19,382 nucleotides of DNA from assembly GCA_002482765.1 (NCBI GenBank), contig DLGP01000078.1, forward strand, positions 1 through 19,382, written 5' to 3'. The stretch is from Alphaproteobacteria bacterium UBA7691 (GTDB lineage: Bacteria; Pseudomonadota; Alphaproteobacteria; Ferrovibrionales; Ferrovibrionaceae). Position numbers and translations under genes: made by a program. Below the pieces are notes generated by a model that was given only the letters and a program-made list of their open reading frames with translations, was not told the DNA's origin and ran no database searches. Positions 7,281-13,855 of the stretch are shown in pieces. Position 1 is the stretch's first letter. Every line of letters begins with the position of its first letter.

Positions 7281-8018
7281 TCAGCGCACCAACTGGCCCT
7301 GATCGGCGGTGAGCAGGCGATAGCCAACGCCAAGTTCAGTGGCGATATAGCGCGGCCGGGTCGGGTCCGGCTCAATCTTCTGGCGCAGCTTGCGCATGAA
7401 GATACGCAGGTAATGCACATCCTCGGCATGGGCGGCGCCCCAGACATGGCGCAGAAGCTGGTCATGCGTCAGCACCTTGCCGGCATGCAGCGCCAACTGG
7501 CTCAGCAGCTTGTATTCCTTGGGCGATAGCCGCACCGGCTCGCCGCGCATGGAAACCACACGATGCGCCATGTCGATGGCCAGTTCGCCAACATTGAATA
7601 CCGGCTCGCCGGCCACTGCATCGGCCTTGCGCCGCCGCATCAGGGCTTTCACCCGGGCGACAAATTCCGCCATGCCGAACGGCTTAACCACATAATCATC
7701 GGCGCCGAGTTCGAAGGCGCGCACCTTTTCCACCTCGCGGTTACGCACCGAGAGGATGAAAACCGGCACCGCGCTCCATTCACGCAGGCGGTTCAGCACA
7801 TCCAGGCCATCCATATCGCCAAGCTGCAAATCCAGCACCACCAGATCGGGCGGTGCTGCGGCGGCCTGGCGCAAACCATCCTGGCCTGATTCGGCCTCGG
7901 CCACCTCGTAGCCATGCACCGACAGGCCGGTGCGCAGGAAACGCCGGATCGGCGCCTCGTCGTCGATCACCAGGATTTTCTGCACGCCATTATTCTGGCT
8001 GGTCTGGCTGTTCATCAT
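7281..8018 (-). CDS. kdpE: Response regulator of the KdpE type (OmpR/PhoB family)
   Basis: This 245-residue protein has a receiver domain (acidic pair D19-D20, phosphoacceptor D63 in VVLDLQLGD, lysine in DDYVVKPF) and a winged-helix DNA-binding domain with LSPKEYKLLSQLALHAGKVLTH and a final YLRIFMRKLRQKIE helix. The sequence most resembles KdpE, the activator of the high-affinity potassium pump operon. The start overlaps the kdpD stop: ATGATGA holds two in-frame ATG codons (8018 and 8015), and GGAGG stands 1 base before the first and 4 before the second. Translational coupling with kdpD is likely. No kdpFABC genes lie in the window, so the target promoter is not visible. Confidence 0.9.
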   Translation of the reverse strand: MMNSQTSQNNGVQKILVIDDEAPIRRFLRTGLSVHGYEVAEAESGQDGLRQAAAAPPDLVVLDLQLGDMDGLDVLNRLREWSAVPVFILSVRNREVEKVRAFELGADDYVVKPFGMAEFVARVKALMRRRKADAVAGEPVFNVGELAIDMAHRVVSMRGEPVRLSPKEYKLLSQLALHAGKVLTHDQLLRHVWGAAHAEDVHYLRIFMRKLRQKIEPDPTRPRYIATELGVGYRLLTADQGQLVR

Positions 8019-9694
8019 GCCTCCATCGCCGGCTCGGCCGGCGGCACTGGTAATGAAATACGGAAAATGCTGCCCAGGCCCGGCCCGGCGCTTTCGGCTG
8101 TCAGGCTGCCGCGATTGGCATCCACAAAGGCGCGGCTGATCATCAGCCCCAGCCCCTTGCCGGGCGGGCGCGGTTCCAGATTGTTGCGGCCATCCGGGCC
8201 AACGCCGCGCCCGGCGCGATAGAAGGGTTCAAAGATACGCTCGATCTCGGCGCTATCAATGCCAACGCCCTGATCGGCTATCTCGATCAGCACATGCTCA
8301 CCCTGCTGCCGCGCCGTCAGGCTCACAATGCTGCCGGCGGGGGCGTATTTCGAGGCATTTTCCAGCAGGTTTTCCAGCGCATGTTCCAGCATCAGCGCAT
8401 CCAGTTGCAGCATCGGCAGATCCACCGGCAGCGACACCTCGATACGATGCGCGCGCAGCACCCGGGCCGAATGGCGCAAGGCGGCATCGACGATATCGGC
8501 CAGTTCCAGCCGCTCCAGCTTGGGCACCAATTCGCCCGAGCCGATCTGGCTCATGTCAAACAATTTGCTGAAATCGCGCCCGAGCCGCTCACTTTCCTCG
8601 CGGATGGTGCCAAGCAGTTCGGCGCGCTCCGCCTCGCCGCACAACGCGCCAAAACTCTCCAATGTCGAGGCGGCGCCGATGATCGCGGCCAGCGGGGTTT
8701 GCAGGTCGTGGCTGATGGCACCGATCACCGCTTCGCGCAGCCGCTCGGCATGTTTGGCAACCCGGGCATTCTCCATCGCGGCAGTAAGCTGGGCGCGTTC
8801 CAGCGCGGTGGCGGCCTGATCCAGCAGCGCGTTGGCATAATCCGGCACGCTGTCATTCAAGGCATCGCTGCGGCGCCGTGCCAGCAGGCCAATGGCATGG
8901 CCGCCGGCGCGCAGGAAATGGAAACGCCACGCGCCGTTATCCACCTGCTGCGGTGTGGTGTTGCTGGTCAGCGCCTCATGCCACACCATACGGGCCTGTT
9001 CCAGCGGTGGTGCGTCATGTGCGCTGGAGGCGGTGGCTTCCAAGGGGCCGCGCCAGGGTTGCAACTGGGGCCGGATCGGGGGCTTGCCCTGGCTCTGACT
9101 GTGGCGTGGTTCAAACAGATGCACCGGCTGTTGTGGGCCGCCGATATGCTGCACGATCACGCGGGCCACCGCGGCCGGCTCGGCGGTGTCGGCCAGGCGG
9201 CGGCTGAAGCGTTGCAGATCGGCGATGTCCTCCTCTCGCCGGCGTGCCTCCAGGGCGTGGCGACGGGCATAGGCGGCCAGATTGCTGGCCACCACCGCCA
9301 CGGCGGCAAAGATCACCAGATCGACCAATTCCTGCGGTTCGCCGATATGCAGATTGTAAAGCGGGCGGTAGAAGAAATAGCTGGATGCCGCAATTGCCAT
9401 CACGGCGGCAAACAGCGATGGCGCCAAGCCCCAGGCAATAGCACTGGCCAGCACGGCGGGCAGGAACACCACGCTCAGGTGATCCACCGGCAGCAGTAAT
9501 TCCAGGCCATGCGCGATCAGCCCGCATAACGCGGTAAGCGCGGCGCTGCCCAGCAACGGTGCCACGCGATGGCCGATCCAGCGCATGTTTATGTTGCTCT
9601 GGCCGGCCTTGCTGGAACCGGCGCCGTCTGAAATGCCGGCATCTGCGCCGGCGGCTTTGGCCTCGGTGGTGATCTGGTCGATAATGAATGTCAT
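8015..9694 (-). CDS. kdpD: Short KdpD-type sensor histidine kinase (lacks the N-terminal KdpD/Usp domains)
   Basis: The 559-residue protein contains the KdpD four-helix membrane domain (DUF4118; hydrophobic segments around residues 44-63, 70-90, 91-108 and 123-142), a variable GAF-like stretch, a HisKA domain with ISHDLQTPLAAIIGAAS (H329) and an HATPase domain (ENLLENASKY, ADQGVGID, GKGLGL). Full KdpD is near 900 residues; the roughly 350-residue cytoplasmic KdpD and universal-stress domains that normally precede the membrane part are missing, and nothing upstream encodes them. The start is uncertain: ATG 9694 is chosen, with TTG 9745 upstream and ATG 9586 just before the first helix as alternatives, none with a clear ribosome-binding site. 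It overlaps kdpE by four bases. Confidence 0.85.
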   Translation of the reverse strand: MTFIIDQITTEAKAAGADAGISDGAGSSKAGQSNINMRWIGHRVAPLLGSAALTALCGLIAHGLELLLPVDHLSVVFLPAVLASAIAWGLAPSLFAAVMAIAASSYFFYRPLYNLHIGEPQELVDLVIFAAVAVVASNLAAYARRHALEARRREEDIADLQRFSRRLADTAEPAAVARVIVQHIGGPQQPVHLFEPRHSQSQGKPPIRPQLQPWRGPLEATASSAHDAPPLEQARMVWHEALTSNTTPQQVDNGAWRFHFLRAGGHAIGLLARRRSDALNDSVPDYANALLDQAATALERAQLTAAMENARVAKHAERLREAVIGAISHDLQTPLAAIIGAASTLESFGALCGEAERAELLGTIREESERLGRDFSKLFDMSQIGSGELVPKLERLELADIVDAALRHSARVLRAHRIEVSLPVDLPMLQLDALMLEHALENLLENASKYAPAGSIVSLTARQQGEHVLIEIADQGVGIDSAEIERIFEPFYRAGRGVGPDGRNNLEPRPPGKGLGLMISRAFVDANRGSLTAESAGPGLGSIFRISLPVPPAEPAMEA

Positions 9695-9777
9695 GACTGG
9701 GCTGCTCGGCAGGGATCCCGGCGGCGATGCCGCAGTGTTTCCCAAACCAGCGTGCGCCGCAACCCCAGCCGGGAATT

Positions 9778-9806
9778 TTGCCGCGATATTACTTTTTGTT
9801 TATATG
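9778..9806 (+). promoter_or_regulatory. Possible promoter of the small RNA gene
   Basis: TTGCCG (9778-9783) and TATATG (9801-9806) are spaced by 17 bases, each matching the sigma-70 consensus at 4/6. Transcription would begin near 9813 and give an RNA of about 230 bases ending at the terminator at 10044. A processed or shorter form starting near 9919 would contain all three hairpins. Confidence 0.3.
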
Positions 9807-9836
9807 CCGGCCCGCCGAACGTGATGGAGAGTTTAT

Positions 9837-9869
9837 ATGAGAGTGTGGTTCGCTGTGGGCGGGATTTAA
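9837..9869 (+). CDS. Possible 10-codon leader peptide
   Basis: An ATG at 9837 is preceded by GGAGAG with five bases spacing, the best ribosome-binding site in this stretch, and reads MRVWFAVGGI before TAA. A 19-codon frame (9824-9883, MESLYESVVRCGRDLSESA) overlaps it in another frame and shares an ATGA with the start of a 35-codon frame (9880-9987, ending LRDKMGRNLHA). None has the codon bias of neighbouring genes. They may be chance frames in an RNA gene, or a leader/small-protein arrangement; I cannot tell. Confidence 0.15.
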   Translation: MRVWFAVGGI

Positions 9870-9918
9870 GCGAGTCGGCATGATTTCCGTGCCTGTTCCC
9901 GATCCAGTTCCTGCCATT

Positions 9919-10044
9919 GCGGCCATGTCGCTTGTCGTTGGTTCGTTGTTCCTCCGCGACAAGATGGGCCGCAACCTTCATGCCTGAATCAGCAATCCTG
10001 CCCTGGCATGAACCCGGCCGAACCCGTTTCGGCCGGGTTTTTTT
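9919..10044 (+). ncRNA. Candidate small RNA with UUCCUCC loop
   Basis: The candidate has three consecutive hairpins. First, GCGGCC (9919-9924) pairs with GGCCGC (9967-9972) and, inside it, CTTGTCG (9931-9937) with CGACAAG (9957-9963), leaving a 19-base loop that exposes TTCCTCC, an anti-Shine-Dalgarno-like motif. Second, TTCATGCC (9977-9984) pairs perfectly with GGCATGAA (10005-10012). Third comes the intrinsic terminator at 10011-10044. Exposed CCUCC loops and a U-tailed terminator are the hallmarks of trans-acting sRNAs that block ribosome binding in alphaproteobacteria. The 5' end is unknown; a promoter at 9778-9806 would make it longer. I do not recognise a known family. Confidence 0.5.
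10011..10044 (+). terminator. Intrinsic terminator (plus strand)
   Basis: AACCCGGCCGAA (10011-10022) pairs perfectly with TTCGGCCGGGTT (10028-10039) around a CCCGT loop, and the run of seven T at 10038-10044 follows. On the opposite strand no T-run follows the stem, so it does not serve the Lrp gene that ends at 10080. It therefore ends a plus-strand transcript from the gene-free stretch. Confidence 0.9.
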
Positions 10045-10079
10045 ATCTGCGGTTATCGAGGAGAGGAGGGGCCGGCAAC

Positions 10080-10577
10080 CTATTCGGCCACCATTTCCTC
10101 GTTTGGCATATCCACCGGCACGCCCGGCTCGGCCTTGGAGCAGCGGATGGTCAGCGCGGTTTTGACATGCGCCACATTGGTCAGCGCGGTCAACTCCCGG
10201 GTCAGGAAGGTCTGATAGGCATCCCAGTCGCGCGCCACGATCTTGAGGATGAAGTCATTCTCGCCGGCCAGCATGTGGCATTCGCGCACCTGCGCCCAGC
10301 CGGCCACGGTCTGCTCAAACGCCACCAGATCATGCTCGGCCTGGCTGTTCAGCCCCACCATGGCAAACACGGTGACGCCATAGCCCAGCGCCTGGGCATT
10401 GAGATCGGCATGATAGCCCTTGATATAGCCGGCCTCTTCCAGCGCCCGCACCCGGCGCAGGCAGGGCGGGGCGGAAATGCCCACCCGCTGGGCCAATTCC
10501 ACATTGGTCATGCGGCCATCCGCTTGCAGATCGGCAAGGATCTTGCGGTCGATCTGATCGAGTTTAACCTTTTGCAT
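10080..10577 (-). CDS. Lrp/AsnC family transcriptional regulator
   Basis: The 165-residue protein starts with the standard Lrp winged helix (LDQIDRKILADLQADGRMTNVELAQRVGIS, recognition helix about residues 34-46) and ends with an effector-binding RAM domain (VTVFAMVGL, CHMLAGENDFILKIVARDWDAYQTFL). Such proteins bind DNA as dimers or higher oligomers and sense amino acids or related metabolites. The ATG at 10577 has AGGAAA upstream. It is transcribed divergently from the 674-residue unknown gene, so that gene and its own promoter are the likely targets. A KNOWN effector cannot be assigned; the sequence is closest to general leucine-responsive types. Confidence 0.92.
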   Translation of the reverse strand: MQKVKLDQIDRKILADLQADGRMTNVELAQRVGISAPPCLRRVRALEEAGYIKGYHADLNAQALGYGVTVFAMVGLNSQAEHDLVAFEQTVAGWAQVRECHMLAGENDFILKIVARDWDAYQTFLTRELTALTNVAHVKTALTIRCSKAEPGVPVDMPNEEMVAE

Positions 10578-10607
10578 GAAATTTCCTGATAACGGCGTGT
10601 TTGCGCA

Positions 10608-10618
10608 ATAATATTATA
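10608..10618 (-). promoter_or_regulatory. -10 element of the Lrp gene within an AT-rich palindrome
   Basis: On the minus strand a perfect TATAAT lies at 10618-10613, about 36 bases before the start codon, with no convincing -35. It overlaps ATAATATTAT (10608-10617), a perfect 10-bp palindrome in otherwise GC-rich DNA, next to the palindrome TTGCGCAA (10601-10608). AT-rich dyads over the promoter fit Lrp autoregulation. Confidence 0.5.
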
Positions 10619-10649
10619 CAAATGGCCTGGGGGCCAAGGGTTGGAACGG

Positions 10650-10675
10650 GAAAATTCACGGCCTAAGTGATTTTC
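10650..10675. promoter_or_regulatory. Imperfect dyad upstream of the 674-residue gene
   Basis: GAAAATTCAC (10650-10659) and GTGATTTTC (10667-10675) are inverted repeats differing by one inserted T, with a 7-base spacer. The site is midway between the divergent Lrp gene and the unknown gene, so it is a candidate operator for either. The remaining intergenic sequence shows no clear plus-strand promoter. Confidence 0.3.
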
Positions 10676-10735
10676 GCCAAGCGGCGCAGGTGATACCGTC
10701 CCGGCCCATCAGAATGCAAGCAGGGCCTGGGCCGC

Positions 10736-12760
10736 ATGGCGCTCAAATTTGAGACTTTCAGTAATCAGGATGCCCGCAACGGGTGGCGGCCCGGCAACAA
10801 TTTTGGCGGGCATAGCCTGTTCAAGGCGCTGGGGCATCCCAAAACCATGGCCCAGGGCCGCGCCCTGGCGGCCAGCCTGGCCGGTTATGGCCGGCTGGTG
10901 GTGTATGATCCCGAGCCGGCGCCGGCGGCCGAGCATTTTGATGCCTTCTTCCCGATCCCGCGCGCCAATCTGGCTGCTGTGCTGGTGCAAAGGGTGGAAG
11001 ATCTGGGCCAGGAACGGCTTGGCCTGCCCACCCGGCCGGTCACTGACCTGAAGGCGCTGGCGCCGGATGGCCTGCTGATCGCCGCCTTTGATGCCGATGG
11101 GCTGGCCAAGCAGATCGAACGCCTGCTGCCGCCCGGCTGCAAGCTGCACACGCTGGATGAAATGCGCCTGCCGGATAGCTGGCTCAGCAACCGGGCGCGT
11201 TATCTCGATCCAAACAACTTCGCCACCAATTTCGCTTTCCTGCGTGACACCGCAGGCATTGCCGAGACCGGCGGCGACGGGCTGCATACCAAGCTGGTGA
11301 CGGCGAATTACTGGAAAGGCTATGGCGCCGAGGCGCCGGCCTTGTGGTGCTGCCTGTTCGGCACCGATGGCGCCGTGCTGGCGGAATGGACCGAGGACAA
11401 TCTCGGCGATGCCTTCCACACCATCGTGATTGACAGCCGTATGGTGCGGCAGCGTTTTGGCCTGGAAGATTTCGCCGGTTCGCTGTTCCTGCATGCCCTG
11501 CGCGTGAAGGGCCATGACGTGGTGAAATACGCGCTCGACAGTTTCTCTGATTCCGGGCGCCAGCTTTCCTGCACCCATGATGCCAATGCCTGGCCGGCTG
11601 ATCTTTATGCCGGCGTGCCGGCGCCGAGACCTGGCGAAAAGCTGATGCTGTGGGTGCAGAACAGCCATCCGCTCACCATCCCGGCCGGTGCCATCGGCGC
11701 CAATCTGATGGGTGGTCAGGCAATCTCATATTACGATGCCGAAGTGCCGCCATTTGGCACTGTGGCGGTCGATCTGGGCGCCTTGCTGCCCGAGGCGCGT
11801 TTCCCGGATCAGATCGAAATCCAGGCCGGGCGTTATTTTGTCCGCCCGCGCTACGAGATCGTGCAGGCGGATCAGCCCGGTCAGCCCGGTCAGCCAAGCC
11901 AGCCCGGCCGGCGCCGCATCGCCCATGCCAATGTGGAGCGCATCGATCTCAAGCCCGATCCCCGCCTGCCGCAATTGGGCGGGCTGATCGGCAAGGGCTA
12001 TATCATGCCGTTGCCGGTGCTGCCGCTGGCGCGCTGGCGCTCGGTGACACTGCCCACCCCGATGTCGACGGCACAAACCGAATTGCCGTTGCGCGCCGTG
12101 CTGGTGGATGCCAGCGGCGAGATGGTGGCCGAGGAATATCTTGGCCGGCTGGCGCGGCGCGAATCGCGGCCCAGCGATATTGATGCCTGGCTGGCCGCTG
12201 CCGGTGCCAAGCTCAAATCCGGCTATGGCCATGTGGAATATCTGTATGATTTCCGCCAGGGCGGCGAGGGCGATGGCTGGCTGCATGCGCTTGGGCTGTA
12301 TGAACAGCGCACTTCCGGCCACCAGGCCGAAACGATTTTCGGCGCCCATATCTACAACATGCCGATCACCTATCGCGACGAGCCGCAGAGCTACACGCAC
12401 CGCCCGCCCGGGCTGACCACGCGGCTGTTCCTGCGGCTGGGCGATGCGCCTTTCGACTCGATCTGCCATCTGCTTTATCCAGCCTCGCTGCCGGCGGAAA
12501 GTTATGGCCCGGGCCAGTCGCAAACCATGCTGACCCTGTTTGATGCGCAATACCGCCGCGTGGCGGAGCGGCCGATTGCCATTCCTCAGGGTGGTTCCTA
12601 TTTCTTCCGGGTATCGGAATTGTTTGGCGATGCGGCGCGGGCCGAGGCCGGCAGCGGCGGCTGGGTGCAGGTGCGCGATATCAGCTGCCGGCTATTCGGC
12701 TTCCACGGGTTGGAAATGGGCGAGCAGAGTTTCTGCCTCGACCATATGTTCGGCTTCTGA
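10736..12760 (+). CDS. Protein of unknown function, 674 residues
   Basis: I do not recognise this protein. It has no signal peptide and no membrane segment, so it is probably cytoplasmic. The N-terminal half (about 1-378) opens with KFETFSNQDARNGWRPGNNFGGHSLFKALGHP and looks mixed alpha/beta with a possible nucleotide-fold start (GRLVVYDPE). A low-complexity QPG/QPS linker at 380-391 separates it from a C-terminal half rich in aromatic and beta-forming segments that ends LEMGEQSFCLDHMFGF. The open frame, codon usage and downstream terminator all support a real gene. The ATG at 10736 has a weak AGGGCC upstream; the start could be slightly different. It is monocistronic between a divergent Lrp-type regulator and a strong terminator, so amino-acid or nutrient-linked regulation is plausible but unproved. 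Confidence 0.8.
   Translation: MALKFETFSNQDARNGWRPGNNFGGHSLFKALGHPKTMAQGRALAASLAGYGRLVVYDPEPAPAAEHFDAFFPIPRANLAAVLVQRVEDLGQERLGLPTRPVTDLKALAPDGLLIAAFDADGLAKQIERLLPPGCKLHTLDEMRLPDSWLSNRARYLDPNNFATNFAFLRDTAGIAETGGDGLHTKLVTANYWKGYGAEAPALWCCLFGTDGAVLAEWTEDNLGDAFHTIVIDSRMVRQRFGLEDFAGSLFLHALRVKGHDVVKYALDSFSDSGRQLSCTHDANAWPADLYAGVPAPRPGEKLMLWVQNSHPLTIPAGAIGANLMGGQAISYYDAEVPPFGTVAVDLGALLPEARFPDQIEIQAGRYFVRPRYEIVQADQPGQPGQPSQPGRRRIAHANVERIDLKPDPRLPQLGGLIGKGYIMPLPVLPLARWRSVTLPTPMSTAQTELPLRAVLVDASGEMVAEEYLGRLARRESRPSDIDAWLAAAGAKLKSGYGHVEYLYDFRQGGEGDGWLHALGLYEQRTSGHQAETIFGAHIYNMPITYRDEPQSYTHRPPGLTTRLFLRLGDAPFDSICHLLYPASLPAESYGPGQSQTMLTLFDAQYRRVAERPIAIPQGGSYFFRVSELFGDAARAEAGSGGWVQVRDISCRLFGFHGLEMGEQSFCLDHMFGF
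11873..11908 (+). repeat. Four 9-base repeats encoding a QPG/QPS linker
   Basis: CAGCCCGGT occurs twice in tandem, followed by CAGCCAAGC and CAGCCCGGC, encoding QPG, QPG, QPS, QPG at residues 380-391. It looks like a slippage-prone interdomain linker whose copy number could vary between strains. Confidence 0.8.
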
Positions 12761-12789
12761 CCTTAACCAGCCGATTCCGGGTTTTGGCT

Positions 12790-12817
12790 TTGCCGCGCGG
12801 CGGTGCGCTGCCATAAT
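12790..12817 (+). promoter_or_regulatory. Possible trxB promoter embedded in the upstream terminator
   Basis: TTGCCG (12790-12795) and CATAAT (12812-12817) are spaced by 16 bases (4/6 and 5/6 matches). Transcription would begin near 12824 with a leader of about 34 bases before trxB. Both elements lie inside the hairpin DNA that ends the preceding gene. Confidence 0.35.
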
Positions 12818-12841
12818 GGCCGTGCCGCCGCGCGGCTTTTT
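12792..12841 (+). terminator. Intrinsic terminator after the 674-residue gene
   Basis: The arms at 12792-12807 and 12821-12836 pair over 16 positions (GCCGCGCGGCGG perfect, then two G-U and two G-C pairs). The inner GCCAT-A-ATGGC is itself self-complementary, and five T follow at 12837-12841. It separates the unknown gene from trxB. Confidence 0.85.
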
Positions 12842-12857
12842 CTGAGAGAATTGTGTT

Positions 12858-13823
12858 ATGGCGCAGACCTATCATACCAAAGTCCTCATCCTCGGTTCCG
12901 GCCCTGCCGGCTGCACGGCGGCGATCTATGCCGCGCGCGCCTCGCTGAAGCCGATCCTGGTGCATGGCTTGCAGCCGGGCGGCCAGCTCACCATCACCAC
13001 AGATGTGGAGAATTATCCCGGCTTCGCCGATGTGATCCAAGGCCCCTGGCTGATGGAGCAGATGGAAGCCCAGGCCAAGCATGTCGGCACCGAGATCATG
13101 CATGACATCATCGTGGAGCTTGATCTGTCCAAGCGGCCTTTTGTCGCCAAGGGCGATTCCGGCGATCTTTACATCGGCGATACGCTGATTATCGCCACCG
13201 GCGCCCAGGCGCGTTGGCTTGGCCTGCCGAGCGAACAGGAATTCCAGGGTTTCGGCGTGTCGGCCTGCGCCACCTGCGACGGCTTTTTCTTCCGTGGCAA
13301 AAAGGTGGTGGTGGTGGGCGGCGGCAACACGGCGGTGGAAGAGGCGCTTTACCTGACCAATCATGCCGCCGAAGTGACCGTGGTGCATCGCCGCGACAGT
13401 TTCCGTGCCGAGAAGATTTTGCAGGATCGCCTGTTCGCCAATCCGAAGATCAAGGTGGTGTGGGATCATGCCATTGATGAAATCCTCGGCGAACATGATC
13501 CCAAGGGCGTCAATGCCGTGCGGCTGAAACATGTGAAAACCGGCGCCACGCAAACGCTGGCCACCGATGGTGTGTTTATCGCCATCGGCCACACGCCGAA
13601 CACGGCTTTGTTCCAGGGCCAGTTGCCGCTGGATGCGGAAGGTTATCTGGTCACCAAGCCGGGCACGGCGCAAACCAGCATTCCCGGCGTATTTGCGGCC
13701 GGCGATGTGCAGGACAAGATTTATCGCCAGGCGGTGACGGCGGCGGGCAGCGGCTGCATGGCGGCGCTGGATGCGGAGAAATTCATTGCCGGTATCGGCC
13801 ATCATGCCGCAGCGGCGGATTGA
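12858..13823 (+). CDS. trxB: Thioredoxin reductase
   Basis: The 321-residue enzyme passes electrons from NADPH through FAD and a redox disulfide to thioredoxin. It shows the FAD-binding GSGPAG (13-18), GGQLTITTDVENYPGF, the active-site pair C137-A-T-C140 followed by DG, the NADPH-binding VVGGGNTAVEEA and HRRDSFRAEK motifs, and the C-terminal GVFAAGDVQDKIYRQA FAD motif. This is the standard low-molecular-weight TrxR. The ATG at 12858 follows GAGAGA. It lies 32 bases upstream of a LysR-type gene on the same strand. In Rhizobiales trxB is likewise followed by lsrB, which supports common descent of the pair. Cytoplasmic thiol homeostasis. Confidence 0.97.
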   Translation: MAQTYHTKVLILGSGPAGCTAAIYAARASLKPILVHGLQPGGQLTITTDVENYPGFADVIQGPWLMEQMEAQAKHVGTEIMHDIIVELDLSKRPFVAKGDSGDLYIGDTLIIATGAQARWLGLPSEQEFQGFGVSACATCDGFFFRGKKVVVVGGGNTAVEEALYLTNHAAEVTVVHRRDSFRAEKILQDRLFANPKIKVVWDHAIDEILGEHDPKGVNAVRLKHVKTGATQTLATDGVFIAIGHTPNTALFQGQLPLDAEGYLVTKPGTAQTSIPGVFAAGDVQDKIYRQAVTAAGSGCMAALDAEKFIAGIGHHAAAAD

Positions 13824-13855
13824 CCGGTAAAGCCGGGCGGGGGGCGTAGCAACGG

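Larger units (their letters stand above)
9695..10079. other. Gene-free stretch between kdpD and the Lrp gene
   Basis: These 385 bases hold no conventional gene. They contain a possible plus-strand promoter (9778-9806), a few very short open frames with low third-position GC (19 codons at 9824-9883, 10 codons at 9837-9869, 35 codons at 9880-9987), two inverted-repeat hairpins and an intrinsic terminator. The terminator faces plus-strand transcription although no plus-strand gene ends here. I interpret the region as a small RNA gene; the kdpD promoter must also lie at its left side but I see no clear minus-strand -35/-10 pair. Confidence 0.6.

Noticed and set aside
5846..7465. Long minus-strand open frame opposite the MBL and arfB genes
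   Set aside because: It crosses two well-conserved plus-strand genes and the end of kdpE, and its product is a His/Ala/Gly-rich low-complexity chain without any motif. GC-rich codon bias leaves the opposite strand open.
8294..9499. 401-codon plus-strand frame opposite kdpD
   Set aside because: It is antisense to a recognisable histidine kinase, rich in Q, H and G with no family features, and has no promoter or ribosome-binding site I can support.
9778..9987. A kdpF-type small membrane protein upstream of kdpD
   Set aside because: The 35-codon frame has a short hydrophobic part but no KdpF similarity, is on the opposite strand to kdpD and overlaps strong RNA stems.
12681..13805. 374-codon minus-strand frame opposite trxB
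   Set aside because: It is antisense to a clear thioredoxin reductase; its composition is typical of a reverse-strand shadow.
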